Positions 17,008-51,849 of a DNA stretch of 64,000 nucleotides are shown here, one piece after another. The notes under the pieces are model-generated. The model had not been told where the DNA came from, searched no databases, and saw only the letters and a list, made by a program, of their open reading frames with translations. This stretch comes from Haliclystus octoradiatus. Lineage: Eukaryota > Cnidaria > Staurozoa > Stauromedusae > Haliclystidae. The position numbers and the translations under genes are program-made. How positions within the stretch are numbered: position 1 is the stretch's first letter; the number at the start of each line of letters is the position of its first letter. The stretch spans positions 20,390,814 through 20,454,813 of the forward strand of contig OU744450.1 of the NCBI GenBank assembly GCA_916610825.1, in the 5' to 3' direction.

Positions 17008-17445
17008 GGTTCTGTTGCTGCTCCATGTGTGAACTCCAGTGCGTGAACGCTAGAAGGATTAACTGTTCCAATCTAACATATTCTAATACTATAAACTGTG
17101 AAAAAACACCAAACATAAAGATATATATTACATACATTATTGAGATTGAAATAATCTCTAATCTAAAATCCTGCAGTCAAAAATAAAAATTTATAAATTC
17201 GAGTGGAATATTATATCGAGGCCTGTATATGATTATTTCCTATTTGGCTTTTTAAATTTTATCAGTCACAGTATAATATGAAACAACGATAATTTCTATT
17301 GTGAAAATTTAATTTGAAATTCATAAATATAACATTGGATTATTTAATAAATATTGTAATAAACTATTTTGTACTAGGATAGTTGAAAATATTAACTTTC
17401 CTTTTCAGCTTTGACAAAAATTAACACAAAAAAAAATAACCATCA

Positions 17446-17459
17446 GTTTCCAAGGTAAC
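17446..17459. promoter_or_regulatory. Second RFX X-box-like motif
   Basis: GTTTCCAAGGTAAC fits the 14-mer X-box (GTHNYC, two bases, RRNAAC). It lies about 230 bp upstream of the ANKEF1 start codon. Confidence 0.5.
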
Positions 17460-17686
17460 CGTATCAAGAAATAAAACGAGATTAACTTATTTATGATTGC
17501 GCGGTGAAAGATTTACAAACATTTCTGGTCTTCATGGAATTTGAAGATAAAGCTATGACGAATTGACGATATATAAACTAATGTATTGATTATGCATTTT
17601 TAATGATGCGTTATCTTTCTGATGATTTTTAACACTGACGTTCGATTTCTATCCCTGCGAGCTAATTCCAGTCTCGCGAGCAGAAA

Positions 17687-39148
<21,462 letters not shown>

Positions 39149-39749
39149 ACGTCGCATTGTGTGATATTTATTAAGGATTAAATTAAAAGATTTTTCATTG
39201 ACTTGTTTCGATATTCTTGAATCTTGGATTAAAACCCAGAGAAAGTAAGAGGAACTCAGAAAGATTTTTATAAAATGGCACTTTCATTTCAATGATGTAT
39301 TTCACAGAAAATAGTGAAGATGACGCAAAAGTTGCTGGAAAAGTAAAACGCATCTGTATGACGACTGTATGATATAAATGCCGTTGAGGTTCTTGCTTCT
39401 TGAAATGGATGAATGATTTTGCCGTGATGAAATCAGCAACGTAACATGATGTAATTGAATTATTTGTAAAAAATATAAAATATTTGTCTGTGTTTGTAAT
39501 TTCTATATATTAGGTATTTGATGCCATCTTATTTGTTGTATATAGATATAATTGTATAGAGGTAATTTTATCATGATATATTAAACAGAAACTTCTTTTA
39601 ATATTCCCTATCATCCCTCATAAACACTCAGTTATTTACCATTAACAAAATTAAAAATAAGCAATTGCTTGATTTAGTAATGAGTTTGGCTTGAATCTAA
39701 GCAATTCTCTGGAAGCCTCCGTGGAAACCTCATGTATTCACAAAAGTAT
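39149..39749. other. ANKEF1 3' flank
   Basis: AT-rich and non-coding, the likely 3' UTR. The best poly(A) candidate is ATTAAA at about 39580-39585. Confidence 0.45.
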
Positions 39750-39987
39750 GCAAAGTATTTACTTTAGCGCTCTTCTCATTGACATTTTCAAAATTATTTG
39801 ATGTTTCCGATAAACTCTTTGCAATCTAAATGCTAAACCTTTGCTAGAATTTGCGCTAAACGCTAAATTTGCTAGAAAATTTATTAAAACCAAGAAAAAG
39901 CTGGCTGGAAACTGCAAAAGAGTTTATAGGAAACATCAAATAACTTTGCAAATGTCAATGAGAAGAGCGCTAAAGTAAGTACTTTGC
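39750..39987. mobile_element. MITE with about 75-bp TIRs
   Basis: Left arm GCAAAGTATTTACTTTAGCG and right arm CGCTAAAGTAAGTACTTTGC are inverted; pairing includes GAGAAGAGCGC and AAACATCAAATAA. The interior has repeated GCTAAA words. It lies between ANKEF1 and the collagen gene. Confidence 0.75.
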
Positions 39988-40217
39988 GTCTGCCATCTTT
40001 GTTCCCATGTTGCATATTCTCGCCAGCAGTCTATGTACTGTATCGGGTACTTTATTAGTCTGTGATTGAACATAGAACTAAGGTTTCGAGAGAATTTCCT
40101 AGATTTAAGAACTCTTTACATATAAGCGATTGCATATTTCTGATCTTTTCACTAGTAGTGGCAAAATATTCTACAATATTGAAAGTTTAGTAGAAAAATA
40201 TATTAGATATTATGTAA

Positions 40218-40445
40218 TAGCAAAAAATAGTGCTCGATGTCATTTGACAGAGCTAAATATAATAAAAGGAGTCAAAGACTACACATTCATAATTGTTACT
40301 AATAGTTTCATGCTTACGCAATCATCAGACATATAAACTGTTTGTTTGTTTGATAAATTGTTTATTTGTCTGTTGATTGCGTGAGCATGAAACTATTAGT
40401 AACAATTATGAATGTGTAGTCTTTGACTCCTTTTATTAGAGAAAT
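40218..40445. repeat. Long hairpin repeat with AATAGTGCTCGATGTCAT head
   Basis: An AATAGTGCTCGATGTCAT head is followed by two arms of about 80 bp in inverted orientation (TAAAAGGAGTCAAAGACTAC… against …GTAGTCTTTGACTCCTTTTA). The pairing continues into the centre (CAGACATATAAAC against GTTTATTTGTCTG). A second member with the same head lies at 56586-56735. Confidence 0.75.
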
Positions 40446-40943
40446 ATACATATTTATTTCCTAAAACATGTGATACCTATAATTTTCTACAAGCTTTTAA
40501 AAGTAAACCATAAAATGTGGTATATCTTCCTGCCATCATGCTGTAATTTGGTGTTGACCTCCGGGCTCCCATCTGACGAATGAGGAACTTTTCCCACTAT
40601 TATACTGCGTGGTGTGATGCAGGCAGCTTTTCTGATTCGATAACATGCATCAAGGCTATTCATACTTTATTTCATTGGATGAATCACGAAGAGAAAACAA
40701 AACAAAAAATAACTCAATACTTCTTAGCATTTTACTGCATTTAATTATTATGACCTACAAAAAAAATGATTACTTGAGATATGTTGTTTTTATATTTCTT
40801 ACAAATAATAAATACGATGAAACAGTTATTCTTAGGCATTATATGTCGAATGTTTATTGCTGTAAAATATTTTATCAACATGCAAATTATTCCATGCTCC
40901 AATCGATGCCCCCTCAATGCATGAAAATAAGTAAACATTTTGT

Positions 40944-43900
40944 TTAAGAATCATTTGAACATACAATGCATCGTTGATATTCATTTCCATTTGTTCCACA
41001 TGACTCACCATTGCAAGTAACTAATAATGGACTCAATACAGCTTTTCTTGATGGAGCAACTTCCTCGTATAAACCTTCCGCATTCTTATCAACACAAACT
41101 TCTTCAGCAAAAATATGATTCCAATTATTTGCCATCAATAAACCTTCGTATAACATACTCCAATTATCAGGACAACTGATTTCCGCTTTAAATACTCGAA
41201 TTGTGTTTGTACTAATTTGACATTTTGCACATGGTACTAATAATTTATCAGAATTTGATTTTGGAAACGGATCATTTGCACCTAGATTATATCTTACTGG
41301 CTTTGGTTTTGGAATGAAACGAAAAAACTTTGATTTGGTGCTCGTTTCATCACCACCATCACCTTTTGATTGGTTAGGATCAGCACAATTATATTGAACT
41401 GGTGAACCCATGAATAGAATAGTTGTTCTACCTATAAATAAGAAGAACGAGTTATTATTAGAATATCTAGATTATGTAAAGCCCTGGCTAAATGAACGCA
41501 GCATTTGCTCTACACGAGCTCAACAATGTTGAGCTGTTTAGAGCACTTTGTTGGGTTCATTTAGCCACCCCATCCAATATCTGCTCAACATCCACTCTAC
41601 AATGTTAAATTCGTGTAAAGCACTTGTAGAGCAGATGTTGCATGTGGTGGCTAAATGAACCCAACAAGTGCTCTACACGGGCTCTACATCGATGTTGAGC
41701 AAATGTTGCGATCATTTAGCAGGGGCTTAACATCTGCTACAAGCTTTCTGCGGGGTCACCTCCACTGTCAACAATACTGGGACTTGCAGCTTTTGCGGTT
41801 TCAAGTTTGTATAACTTAAATAGGTAAAACAGTTGCAAGAGATGTTTCTACTTTTCAGTTTGCTCTTATTTGTCAGAAAAATTCGGTTATAGCTGCCAAC
41901 TTTGCGAGATAATACAGAATCGGTTTGTAAACCATATATTGACGGAATCAGCTATACGTGGAATAGATAAGAGCTGTACAACATCAAAAATTTACATGGC
42001 GTGGTCGTGATGGAGATTCATTATAGATGCGTCGAATACACGATCTGAAAGGGGGGAGTGTTTTAATAACAATGCAGTATACACAGAGCCATCTATTTAC
42101 AAGAGTTGGGACACTTCTGCCATTTTTGTATCTTTTTGCCTGGACCCGAGCACGTTTTTAACAGTGCGCATGTGCAGGAGAATGTTGTGTGTTTTTTCAG
42201 CCATATTGTATTGCATTTTTTCGCTCGTTTCACTTAAAATGATTGAGAACCTGTTTCCAAAAGAACAAAGATGGCATCCAAAAATCACGTGACTGGCATA
42301 TGTCCAATTGGAGACGACAGCGGCACATGAAAGCGTGTCCCAACTCTTCTGAGTATACATACAGAATAGCGATAAACACAGCCTATATATAGATCTGATA
42401 GATGATATATGAAATGCTACATCTGCAAAGGTATAGCATTATGCAATCCTTTCACGCATTGGTAAAAGCTGCTGTCATCTCGGCAACCTGTTGACGCATT
42501 CAGTATACTTGTTGAAAAGTGTGTTGCATTTATAATGATATTAAATCTTACACTATTTCATTCATCTAAACTTTGTTGCGAAATCATATTTCACAAGCTA
42601 GACACCCCGATCCTAAGATACAGCTATCAATTGGGTATATTAATGATAGACAGAAGTTATTGAACTGAAGGGGGTCCCGTTTCTTGAATGATATCCTGCT
42701 GTGATATTTCACCTGTGAACAATTCCTCTGCACCAGTTGGACAGTCTTTTCTTCCCCATCGAACGAATGAATTGAAAACTTTCGTAGGTGGTGGTGTTGT
42801 CACTGGGGATTCAATTTCTGGTGCCGCGTTTGATCTCTTCCTGATTCCATCATTAGTAGATTCTTTCGGGCAGTTTAATTGAGGTGCCTCTACCTGATTA
42901 GTACATCCAGTAGAGCAAACCCCATCTCTTCCATCACGTCCGTCCCGTCCAGGTAACCCGTCACGGCCTGGTGGTCCTTCGCGAGTTTGAGATCTTCCTT
43001 GCTTAGTTAGACGTTCAAACTCAGACAAACGTGCTCCAAGTACCTCGAGCCTATAAAATATTAACAATAAATAGTTGTTATTTTTATATCTGGACTGATT
43101 TTACAAGCATTATATATGACTCAGTCAAAATTCATAGATCGACTTTGATCAAATAACTAAAATAGTTGTGGCATTATTCTGTTTTTCTTATGTTGCACTA
43201 TGTCATTGAATTTGAAACACATCCTGAAACAAGCAGCATTTCCCTGCAAGGTGCTGGCAAAGTATAGAATTTTCCCGTTTTAATTGAGAGAAAACGAATG
43301 TTTTGCTTATGTTATGTTTTGCGTCCTCTTGTTTTCATCGTATTTTTCGTGAATAATTCTGTTAGAGTTCATTTAAACAATATAACACGTAACTTGGTAA
43401 GATCTTATAGAAGCTTGCAAGACAAGGAATGATATTCCGATATTCTTGTGGCTTCGTTTCCATCGCCACACCCATGGCCTCCTGACCTTGGCGGCCGCCC
43501 ATTCTATGATCAAAACTATTTTGAAGGTAAACAGTTATTTAAATGCATATCTCTTATCGATAAAAGATTATGTTTAAAATATATATGAGTTATATATATT
43601 AAAAAGTAACAAAAAACACAAGCCTATATAGCGATCCGATCAAAAAATTATATTGCCATGTAATTAGATAAAAATAGATTTGAGACAGTCGATTGATTTT
43701 GAATAAGCGTTGTTATCATTTGAGAGTTTTTTCGTTTGAAAGTTATTGACCATATTGTGTTTGTGTAGGTATATTCTGCGCACGTCTGATTTACGGAAAA
43801 CGGAAAGAAATTTACGGATAAATTTAAAACGAGGTCCACTGTATTCTGTTTTCCTGTAAACGAGTGTACCACGTGGAAATACGTCGTTTTGAGCGATGGA

Positions 43901-46729
43901 TTTAGGTGATAGTGAATATAGCAACAACTATTTTGCGATGATGTTTTGAGTTTGGAATTTGGACATTCAGCATAAGACATTTGGATTTGATCGATATTAT
44001 TGATATTCTGTTCAAGTTACTCCTCCAGTCTTTTACGTAGTTGGATTAAAAGTATTGATTGATGGAGCTGTTTGATTGATTGATTGATTCACTTGATTTT
44101 GTATTTGTGTCACACTGTCATCTTCGTTTGTTATTTTTATGTACGCCTTCGCCTTCCTAATATTGACACATTGCTTTGTAATTTATTGCATTACTGTCGA
44201 TTTATATGGTTGAATTAACTAAAAACAAAGATTAAATTTTAGTTCCGATTCTTGTCATTACTGAACTATTGTCAGCTACTTGTAAACACTGTTCAGATCG
44301 TCATCGTATTTAATCAAAAACATGTACAATCTTGTATTCTTTTCTATCGAAGATTAATTTCACGAATAAAAAGTAACAGATGCTAAGACAAAATAATCAC
44401 AATACAAGGCAAAATTGCAAAACGTTGCATTAGTTACACTGCATCTGCGATACACTCGTTTACAGGAAAGCAGAATGCGATGGACCTCGTTTTATATTTC
44501 TCCGTTTTCCGTTAATCAAACGTGTCCGTATATTTTGGTCACAAATGTCAGCGGCAATAATGATTTTTATTTTTAATGTTTTGGTTAACGAATGTAACGG
44601 AAGCGTTATTAAAAATAGAAATTCACTATATTGCCACTATGAACTTTGTGATCAAATGTCTAAAAGTATTTTCTACCCAACTTTATACGTATCCTCTTTG
44701 CAATTGTTTACAAAAAGTTTTTACCTGCGAACATAATAAATTGATCATCGTATAAGGTTAATTGTTCATGAAACATTTGTTTTGTTTTATAACCCCGCCC
44801 TCCTCCCTATGTACTGAATTCAAGATACGATCCATCTCATTCATTGCTGTCATATAGTTATTTTAATGTATCTCCCTTAAGGCTTATACGTGCAGTAATC
44901 CTTATGGGTTGATCCAAAAACGCGATTAACAATTGTACTATAATAACCACAGAAATCGGATCAAAAAATGTTTCAAATCAACACATATATCACATCAAAA
45001 TCCACGATCTATATAAGGTAAATTTTTTTCTATTCAACAAAATGATTTTCGAAATGATAAGCTTTTGAGTAGCTTTGTAGTTGCAGTAAAGTAAGCTATT
45101 AAAGTAGAAGAATTGATATCTAATAAAAAATCATTCCTAGCTATATGGAAAATTCGTCTGTTCTCGATTCAAGAATAAAACTTATTTTAACAAAACTCTT
45201 TTGTTGTCTTATCAAGCAAAAGGATTTTCTGTACACAAATCACTCAAGTGCATTCAAAAGTTGAAGTGTATAATTGTTATTATTATTACTAGCATACGTA
45301 AATCATCGTATGGTTACCACAGTTCCGGTATTGAAATTTATTCCTGTTGATGACGGTTCGATATTTAAAGTACTTAAAGATTACAAAGGATATGAATTCA
45401 TGATGAAATTATATTTTATACTTCTTTTAGAGTGTTTCCATACAGTGTTCGACACTTCTTTAGTGTAAGGAATACCGCGTATCTGTTACTCGGTAACAGA
45501 ACGTATTGATTCATGGGGAAGCTTGCAGCGGTTATTTAATGGGGAACTATAAACGTCGTAATAGCTACAGTTACATATACCCGCCAAACAACAAACGCTA
45601 GACAAACGTTGACAACACGCTCGGCTCGGACAGATGAAAAATTTTCATTTTGGGGTTAAATTTCGCCATTGGGTAGCCCCAAAAGTTGGTACTACTATAT
45701 CCCCTAAAATAGCTTGATAATCAATTTACATATTACTAAGCAATATTCATACTCATTGATATCTTAATCAGAGTTATATAAGTAAATTATTATGCTGCTA
45801 AAGGATGATAATATTCCAGTCAAATTCCTTTTAAAATCAAATGTTATCATCATTATCATCATTTAAGTCATTTAATCAATCCTGGCAGGTTACCATATAT
45901 AATTCATGTAGCAGATCGTTGAAATTATTAAATATAAGCCAAGTTGAAAAATCATTTATTTTCTTTGTCAAATGTCTGTAGTTGTCCGGGTAGTTGTCAG
46001 TTGTCACGTTTTATTCATATTTGATATTTAATATAACGAACTGTTTTAATGTTGAATTCCATTGGCTCATTTACCGCACGACGTTCCTTTTGAAATTGAG
46101 AAACAGCAGGCGTTAGTAGTATGCAAAGATGACCGAAAGTTGTTGAAAATTTCATTCATGAAGTGTATATCCCCTTTAAATTGAATTTGATATATATTAA
46201 TGTGTCACAGACTGTTTTAGAATGTTGATAGCTTGATGAAATTTATCTCAATCAAATAGAAAACAATTTTTGTTCGTTAAAATGTTATTAAATGATAAAA
46301 CTGTCATGAACGTATCTATGCATTGACATCTAGTAAACGTTTGCTCAAATCCTTATAAAGTTCTTATAACATCGAAAAATTAATTTCAGAATACCTGGAT
46401 TATTTGCACATTGAGAATGTATGCTGTGATTATAATGAAGTATACAGTGTAGATAGCATCTAAGCTTGTATATAATGATTATTCAACCTTATCATTTGAA
46501 AGGCATGCTACGAAAAGACACAATCATTAAATATTCCATATATAGTTTACAGAATTACATTACCGCAATAACCCTTGCAAGGAAACTTCAATTCAATTTC
46601 TCACCTCACTTTTAAAGTTTCCACAATTCCTGTTAATTCTCCAACAGATTTATGATTATTGCCATTTATTTCCACAATAGCATTATTGACAACCATTAAA
46701 ACTAATATCAAAATATTCAGGCTTTTCAT
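40944..46729 (-). CDS. Secreted short-chain collagen-like protein
   Basis: Three exons join in phase: 46729-46605 (ATG at 46729), 43050-42713 and 41431-40944, giving 316 aa. Exon 1 encodes a hydrophobic signal peptide (MKSLNILILVLMVVNNAIV) and the start of a heptad-like helix. Exon 2 continues that helix (LEVLGARLSEFERL), probably the trimerisation coiled coil, then only six Gly-X-Y triplets (GPPGRDGLPGRDGRDGRDG), a Thr/Pro linker and the start of the C-terminal domain (FVRWGRKDCPTGAEELFTG). Exon 3 completes that domain with CAKCQIST, EISCPDNWSMLYEGLLMA, VCVDKNAEG and a CNGESC…CIVC cysteine pattern, as in invertebrate short-chain collagens. It is expected to be extracellular and trimeric; the ligand is unknown. 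Intron 2 holds two MITEs. Confidence 0.88.
41480..41727. mobile_element. MITE with TAA target duplication (Harbinger-like)
   Basis: Ends AGCCCTGGCTAAATGA and TCATTTAGCAGGGGCT are inverted and flanked by TAA (41477-41479 and 41728-41730). The interior has subterminal repeats of TTGAGCA, GTGCTCTACACG and GGCTAAATGAACCCAACA. A TWA duplication suggests PIF/Harbinger. Collagen-gene intron 2. Confidence 0.8.
42085..42349. mobile_element. AGAGCCATCTATTTAC MITE, complete, opposite orientation
   Basis: Left TIR AGAGCCATCTATTTACAAG, right end GTGTCCCAACTCTT. The interior is inverted relative to the copy at 30948 (CTGGACCCGAGCACGTTTTT comes first here). Collagen-gene intron 2. Confidence 0.75.
43779..44527. 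mobile_element. Inverted-repeat element, about 750 bp
   Basis: Arms of about 85 bp: GATTTACGGAAAACGG … CCTGTAAACGAGTGTA at the left and TACACTCGTTTACAGG … CCGTTTTCCGTTAATC at the right. The spacer is about 580 bp of AT-rich non-coding sequence. It lies in collagen-gene intron 1. Confidence 0.7.
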
Positions 46730-48274
46730 TTTCAAAGTATATGTATATACAATTCTTCTAAGTTTAAACAACTTGATAAAAACAATATTAGGAACTATGT
46801 GTAAGAGGAATATAAATATAGAGAGAGAACATGAATTCAACTGTCGATCTCCAATGACATTTGAGATTTTAAATACAATCACATACGATGAAACAAATAG
46901 AAGTGTTAAGACTTTATAAGACCTTTTCAGTTGAGTGAGCTTTCAAGGTATGTGGTTTTATATATGAATAGATCAATTTTATCATTGAATATCTATTTGA
47001 ACAACATTTTAATCCTCAGTAGTAAGATTTTAATAAAAATAACATTGTTTATTATAAGATTTAATAAGAGGTTAACTTTTTATCCTACCTACTGATTAAT
47101 GAAATGATGCACTATTATATGCTATCTGTAATTTATATATTTGTAAGTTTTGTTGAAAGGTATTGTAACTAGAAACTTTTTTGAGTATTATGTGGCAAAA
47201 TGGTATATTTAATGTACTTCTTAAGTTACTAACACAAAACATATTGTTAAGACAGCATGGAAGGATTGGAAGGCGCATATCAAAATAGTCAAGCATAAAA
47301 AACATATTGTTATATATAGAGCCACGGGCGTTTTACTATAACCATGATATAACTGATCTATCCGCATCGAAATAAACTTCTTTCTCCATAAATTGTAAAA
47401 AAATATGAAATAGACATTTTTCCAAATATAAAATATGACGACTTTGAAGTAAACTTCTACAGTATCCTAATCACCTATCTATATTTTGTTTGGAAAAATC
47501 ATAATTTCAAGTAATCAGATACTGTAGGCTTATTAAGAAATAAAGTCTAAAAGCAAATATTTTTCAACATTCAATACTTAAATTTAGACCTAATATGTAT
47601 TATACTAGCCATAGAATTAGACTAGCAGGTTCCCTAAACAAAATTATTAATAAATAAAACCAAACTGATCCCTATAGGAAAGCTAGACTTGTGACCTTTC
47701 CGCAAATATTCAATGGCCGATTTTCAACAACATATCTATCAAGAAAGCACATCATAATATATATCAATTGTTAATTGTTCCAAATTTTAATCTTGACCAA
47801 CATAACATTGTTATCAAACAAACCGTCGATTTAAAAAGTCTAGTTATAAGTCTGAGTACATTTACAATGCATAACATTTAACTTTTGAATAGAGATATAA
47901 TATAAGTATAAGATAAGTATAAAATATTGTTACATTTTATGATTTATTTATTGATGTGGTAATGTCATTCCATAAAAGATTATATTTACTAAACAATTGA
48001 TTTATTTGTCTAATTTTATTTAATAAGATAACTTTATTGATCGAAAATCATTGATAACGAGTGTTTTACATGTACTATGATTTGTATATTTTAATTATAT
48101 GTTCTTAGATTGGATCTGTGTGGGGGATTAACTCCTTACGATAAACAATTTTAAAATTTAGCAAATAGAAAAATATACAGCGTTATACATATATGATGTG
48201 TATATTATAGAAAGGTTGACTAAAAGATTACAAAGATTACGAGCTTAGTCCGGTCACTCTGAGTTTCGCGTAAG
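46730..48274. other. Non-coding AT-rich interval upstream of the collagen gene
   Basis: No exon, RNA gene or transposon was recognised, apart from part of a repeat pair: TTCTTAGATTGGATCTGTGT near 48105 recurs with changes near 48740. The collagen promoter must lie near its right side of the ATG, but no motif stood out. Confidence 0.4.
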
Positions 48275-48708
48275 AACCAGAGGTGCACAGGAGCCAGAAT
48301 AAAATTCCGACTCTGGCAGGAGTATTTTAACAGGATCCGGACTGGAATGAATATTTTGACAGTCAGGAACAGAAGTTGGAGCCAGAGTCTAGAATGCAGT
48401 CCTGGTAATTTCTCAAATAATTTCAAAGTTGAAAATTATCTAGATATTTCTACATATAAGTTGGATTGGCTACGTATTTTCGATTATGTTACTTTATTCT
48501 CTACCTATATGGTTGCTTAATTTGGGATTGATAAACTGATCCGTTTTCGGATTTTTCACGTGATTTATGCTGAAATATTTCGGTGCAGGAGTCGGAAAGG
48601 GATTCAATTTTCTTACATTTTCTGAGCCGGACTCGGAGTCAAATAATTCTATAAGGACTTTTTTCGGATTCGGAGTCTGAAAATTCTTACTCCGTACACA
48701 TCTTGTAA
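48275..48708. repeat. Dispersed repeat, copy A
   Basis: It shares about 430 bp in the same orientation with 56943-57390, including AACAGGATCCGGACTGGAAT, GAATATTTTG and GGACTTTTTTCGGATTC. Both copies are rich in GGAGCC/GGAGTC words. Divergence is moderate. No coding frame. Confidence 0.75.
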
Positions 48709-48827
48709 GAACGCTCTTCAGGCGGTTGATGTGTATATTATGTTCTTATATTGGGTCTGTGTGCTGTGGCAACTCCTTATGAGGAACAACTTTAAATTTT
48801 AGCCAAACGGATAACATAATCCTCGTC

Positions 48828-49210
48828 ACCAGTATGGAATTCCTGCCTAGTGAAGGATATCAACAAAGACAAAGTGGAATCCATACAAACATTTTTCACT
48901 AGAAAATTATTTAAAATAACAAATCATCTAAAAGCAGAGTATGAACAACGCCTTATGGATTAGAATCTCTAGAATGCAGACGAGTCTTTTTTTATTTGTG
49001 CATGATGTACAAGATAACTCATGATGTCAATTGAAAATCTCAACTGTAAATATAATACCAATAAATATTGCCTTCGTGGTCATTCGTATAAATTGAGCGT
49101 CCCAAATATTCCACGCAGCCAAACTGTAAAATTTCAATTCTGCAACCGCGTAATGCCTTGGTGGAATGGCCTACCTGAAGAAACTGAACATCAAAGTAAT
49201 TTTTAACATT
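48828..49210 (+). pseudogene. Degenerate LINE reverse-transcriptase C-terminus
   Basis: Frames shift through the typical end of CR1/L2/Jockey-like ORF2: VWNSCLVKDINKDKVESIQT, LESLECRR, LRGHSYKLSVP and QFCNRVMPWWNGLPEET. The order and spacing fit, but stops and frameshifts make it non-functional. Confidence 0.75.
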
Positions 49211-51565
49211 TAAATATAACTAGAAACTGGTATATTTAACACCCTTTTGTAAAATCTTTAAGCAGATTCAAATTATCTGATCCTTTTCATCGATATTCAA
49301 TGTCTTAAGTAGCTCATAACATTTTACATTTTTACTTAATTTAAGGTTGTATATTAATGACACTTACATAATGTAACATGTCCTTTATTTGCCAGTCAAT
49401 TTTGACAAAATAGATCATATCATATCATATTTAAAAATATGGACAACATAAAATACACCTACAAGTTTTTATAAGAACACACTTTAAAAGAACATTGTCA
49501 GAGGCTAAGAGTCAAGGGTATGGAAAATTTAAGAACAGATTAATTAAGAACAGTGATCGGAGGCTCAATTTTGACGAGATTAATTTGTGAGATACATGCA
49601 CAAACGTTAGGACTGTAAATAACATGCTATAGATATATTATTCAAGAAAAGCAACTTATTTTAGGCTGACATTGCTAAGAACCTTTATAAAATTTGAGGT
49701 CCACTCAGTTCTATTTATGAATGTTCTTATAAACAAAAAGATTGTATGAATAAGCATGTTCTTAAATTGTTTGACTCAACAAATCAATATTTTCAACTTG
49801 CACATTGCACCAGGATGTTGCTACATTTTAATAACAGATTTTAAGAACTTTATCAATTTTTCTTGTTCATTTGTCCTTGATACGCACATATAGTATTTAT
49901 AAACTTCTGTAAAAGTAACGATAAACGGTTCGCACTGTATAACCTTGAGAATGAGAATATCCACCCTCAATCTATGTCATGTATGTATGTTCAAATAATA
50001 GGAATTCTGGCTCCGAGCAGTAGCCTTCTCTTCAAGAGATAAATCCACAACGATGGTGAAAAACCACTTGGGTATTTTAAAGTTAAAATTTATTTATTCC
50101 TGGCAACAGATGTATACCTTGAAGACTAGTTGAAGTGTGTCACTCATAATTCACAAGACGAAAGCCTCAGCCCTTCGGAAAATGATTTGTTAAACCGTCA
50201 GTGCCTTTCTACCAATAAATATCATGATGTTGATGATAATAATCTCAGTCACGAGACACTGAAAATATATAATATCAAAACAGACTTTATGGTAGATTAT
50301 TAGCTCTGTAGTCGAAGATCAAAAATCTTGATTTATACCTTATGCAGTGCTATGCCATAGGCATGTACGATACAACAGTACACAAATCGAAGTTATTCTG
50401 TGTAGATATACATTGATAGAGTTCAGTGCCGGAAGAAAAATTTCGGAACCTGAATACTTTAGCAAATATAGTCCTGAAGAAATGTTTTCTAGCTCCGCTA
50501 ATTAATCCGTGACCGAGGTTCAAATTCACAATCAGAATGTACCAAGAGAACCTTGCTAAATTGGCTAGAACCTGTACGTGATTTACCCCGTTTGCCCCAC
50601 CTTCTCTGCGGTTCAGAAAATTATAAATGGTAATAAGTAACCCGTTTTATTAGGATTATCTTTGAATTTTAGGATTTCAAAATAAGATTAATTGTCAAAA
50701 AAGGACTAAAGCTGGATTTGCAGAAATGTCGGACTTCTAGCTTTTAAATTTTTCTTGCCAAAATGGTTTAAGCTCTTTTAATTAATTTTAATAGCTATAT
50801 TGACATAATTAAAAATCTCCGTATATTTGCAAAATTAATATCAGATTTTGTATTACCTTGCTTCTTCTTCAGGTCTGCTAAAGTAATTATCTGAAATGTA
50901 TCGCTTTTCAATGTATTATGATAAATATTATGATAAACATCACTGCAGTCACCGCAAAGAAGGCAACCAAGTAAAACTCATTGTCATTCAATTGAAAGAG
51001 ACCAGTTAAATAGGATTTGGTGTTTACAAGAAGTCATTTCATTATCTAAACAACAAAATGTAAGCTTACGGCTAATACAGATGAACTTTGTTGTATTGAG
51101 AATAATATTCCTTTGCGATTAAAAAAGTGATTAAAGTCTCCATAATTTGAAATTCTGTATCGCCTTTAAGCTTTTCTATTTATAAATTATGATTTAATCT
51201 TGAATCCCCCTACTATCTATTTCGTCCATTTAATGAATTGGCAATCTATAAACGTAACCTATAGCCTTTTGGATGAGAAATCCGTATGAGAATCCCACAC
51301 GACAAAGGCTACGTGACCATTATCGTTTTCCGAACTTAAAATCTTTCACCCAAAGCATGACCTTTTCCAACTGGTATATTAAAGGTCTTGAAGGGTCTAG
51401 GAGAGTTCTATAGTCGGTTTCGACTAAAATCAAATGATATTTAAGTCCCATGCAAAAAATGAAAATTGGGTGGAGCTAGTCCAGATAGGCTCTTAGTCGA
51501 CGTTTAGTAGGTCATCTTGAAATACAAACTTGTAAAATAACTGATTTTCAAAAATATTTTTGATT
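49211..51565. other. Non-coding interval
   Basis: AT-rich with no supported exon or repeat. A minus-strand frame near 50930-51010 encodes a hydrophobic run but is bounded by stops without an acceptor. Confidence 0.4.
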
Positions 51566-51570
51566 CAGGT

Positions 51571-51728
51571 TGTTGTATTCTAACAATACGTATTATAATC
51601 AGTTGCTAGGCAACATTGCTTATGCACATATCCTGTATGCTAATATTAAATATACTCAATACTTATTTGCTACTCAAAGAGTGTAGTCGTTGTCTTAGTT
51701 CTTTACCTTGTTATAATCAAACACAACA
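51571..51728 (+). repeat. 5' LTR
   Basis: Begins TGTTGTATTCTAACAATACG and ends AATCAAACACAACA; 158 bp, identical to the 3' LTR. It contains the imperfect palindrome GTTGCTAGGCAAC. Confidence 0.97.
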
Positions 51729-51731
51729 AAT

Positions 51732-51744
51732 TGGCGACGAGGAT
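51732..51744 (+). other. Primer-binding site (tRNA-Ser-like)
   Basis: TGGCGACGAGGAT, 3 bp after the 5' LTR, is complementary to the 3' end of tRNA-Ser(GCT) of animals (…ATCCTCGTCG plus CCA). Confidence 0.8.
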
Positions 51745-51849
51745 AAATTTTATTATTTTATTCATATTATACATATATACATTCAATTATTTAATGATAC
51801 ATATACATTCATTAAATTTTTATTCTTAACTCATTATTCGTCACAAGTC

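Noticed and set aside
50925..51065. Minus-strand hydrophobic frame resembling a transmembrane exon
   Set aside because: An in-frame stop precedes it with no AG acceptor in between, and no neighbouring exons were found.
51616..51849. N-terminal 78-residue extension of the gag-pol frame
   Set aside because: Its ATG lies in the 5' LTR and the stretch crosses the primer-binding site; the ATG at 51850 gives a normal gag start.
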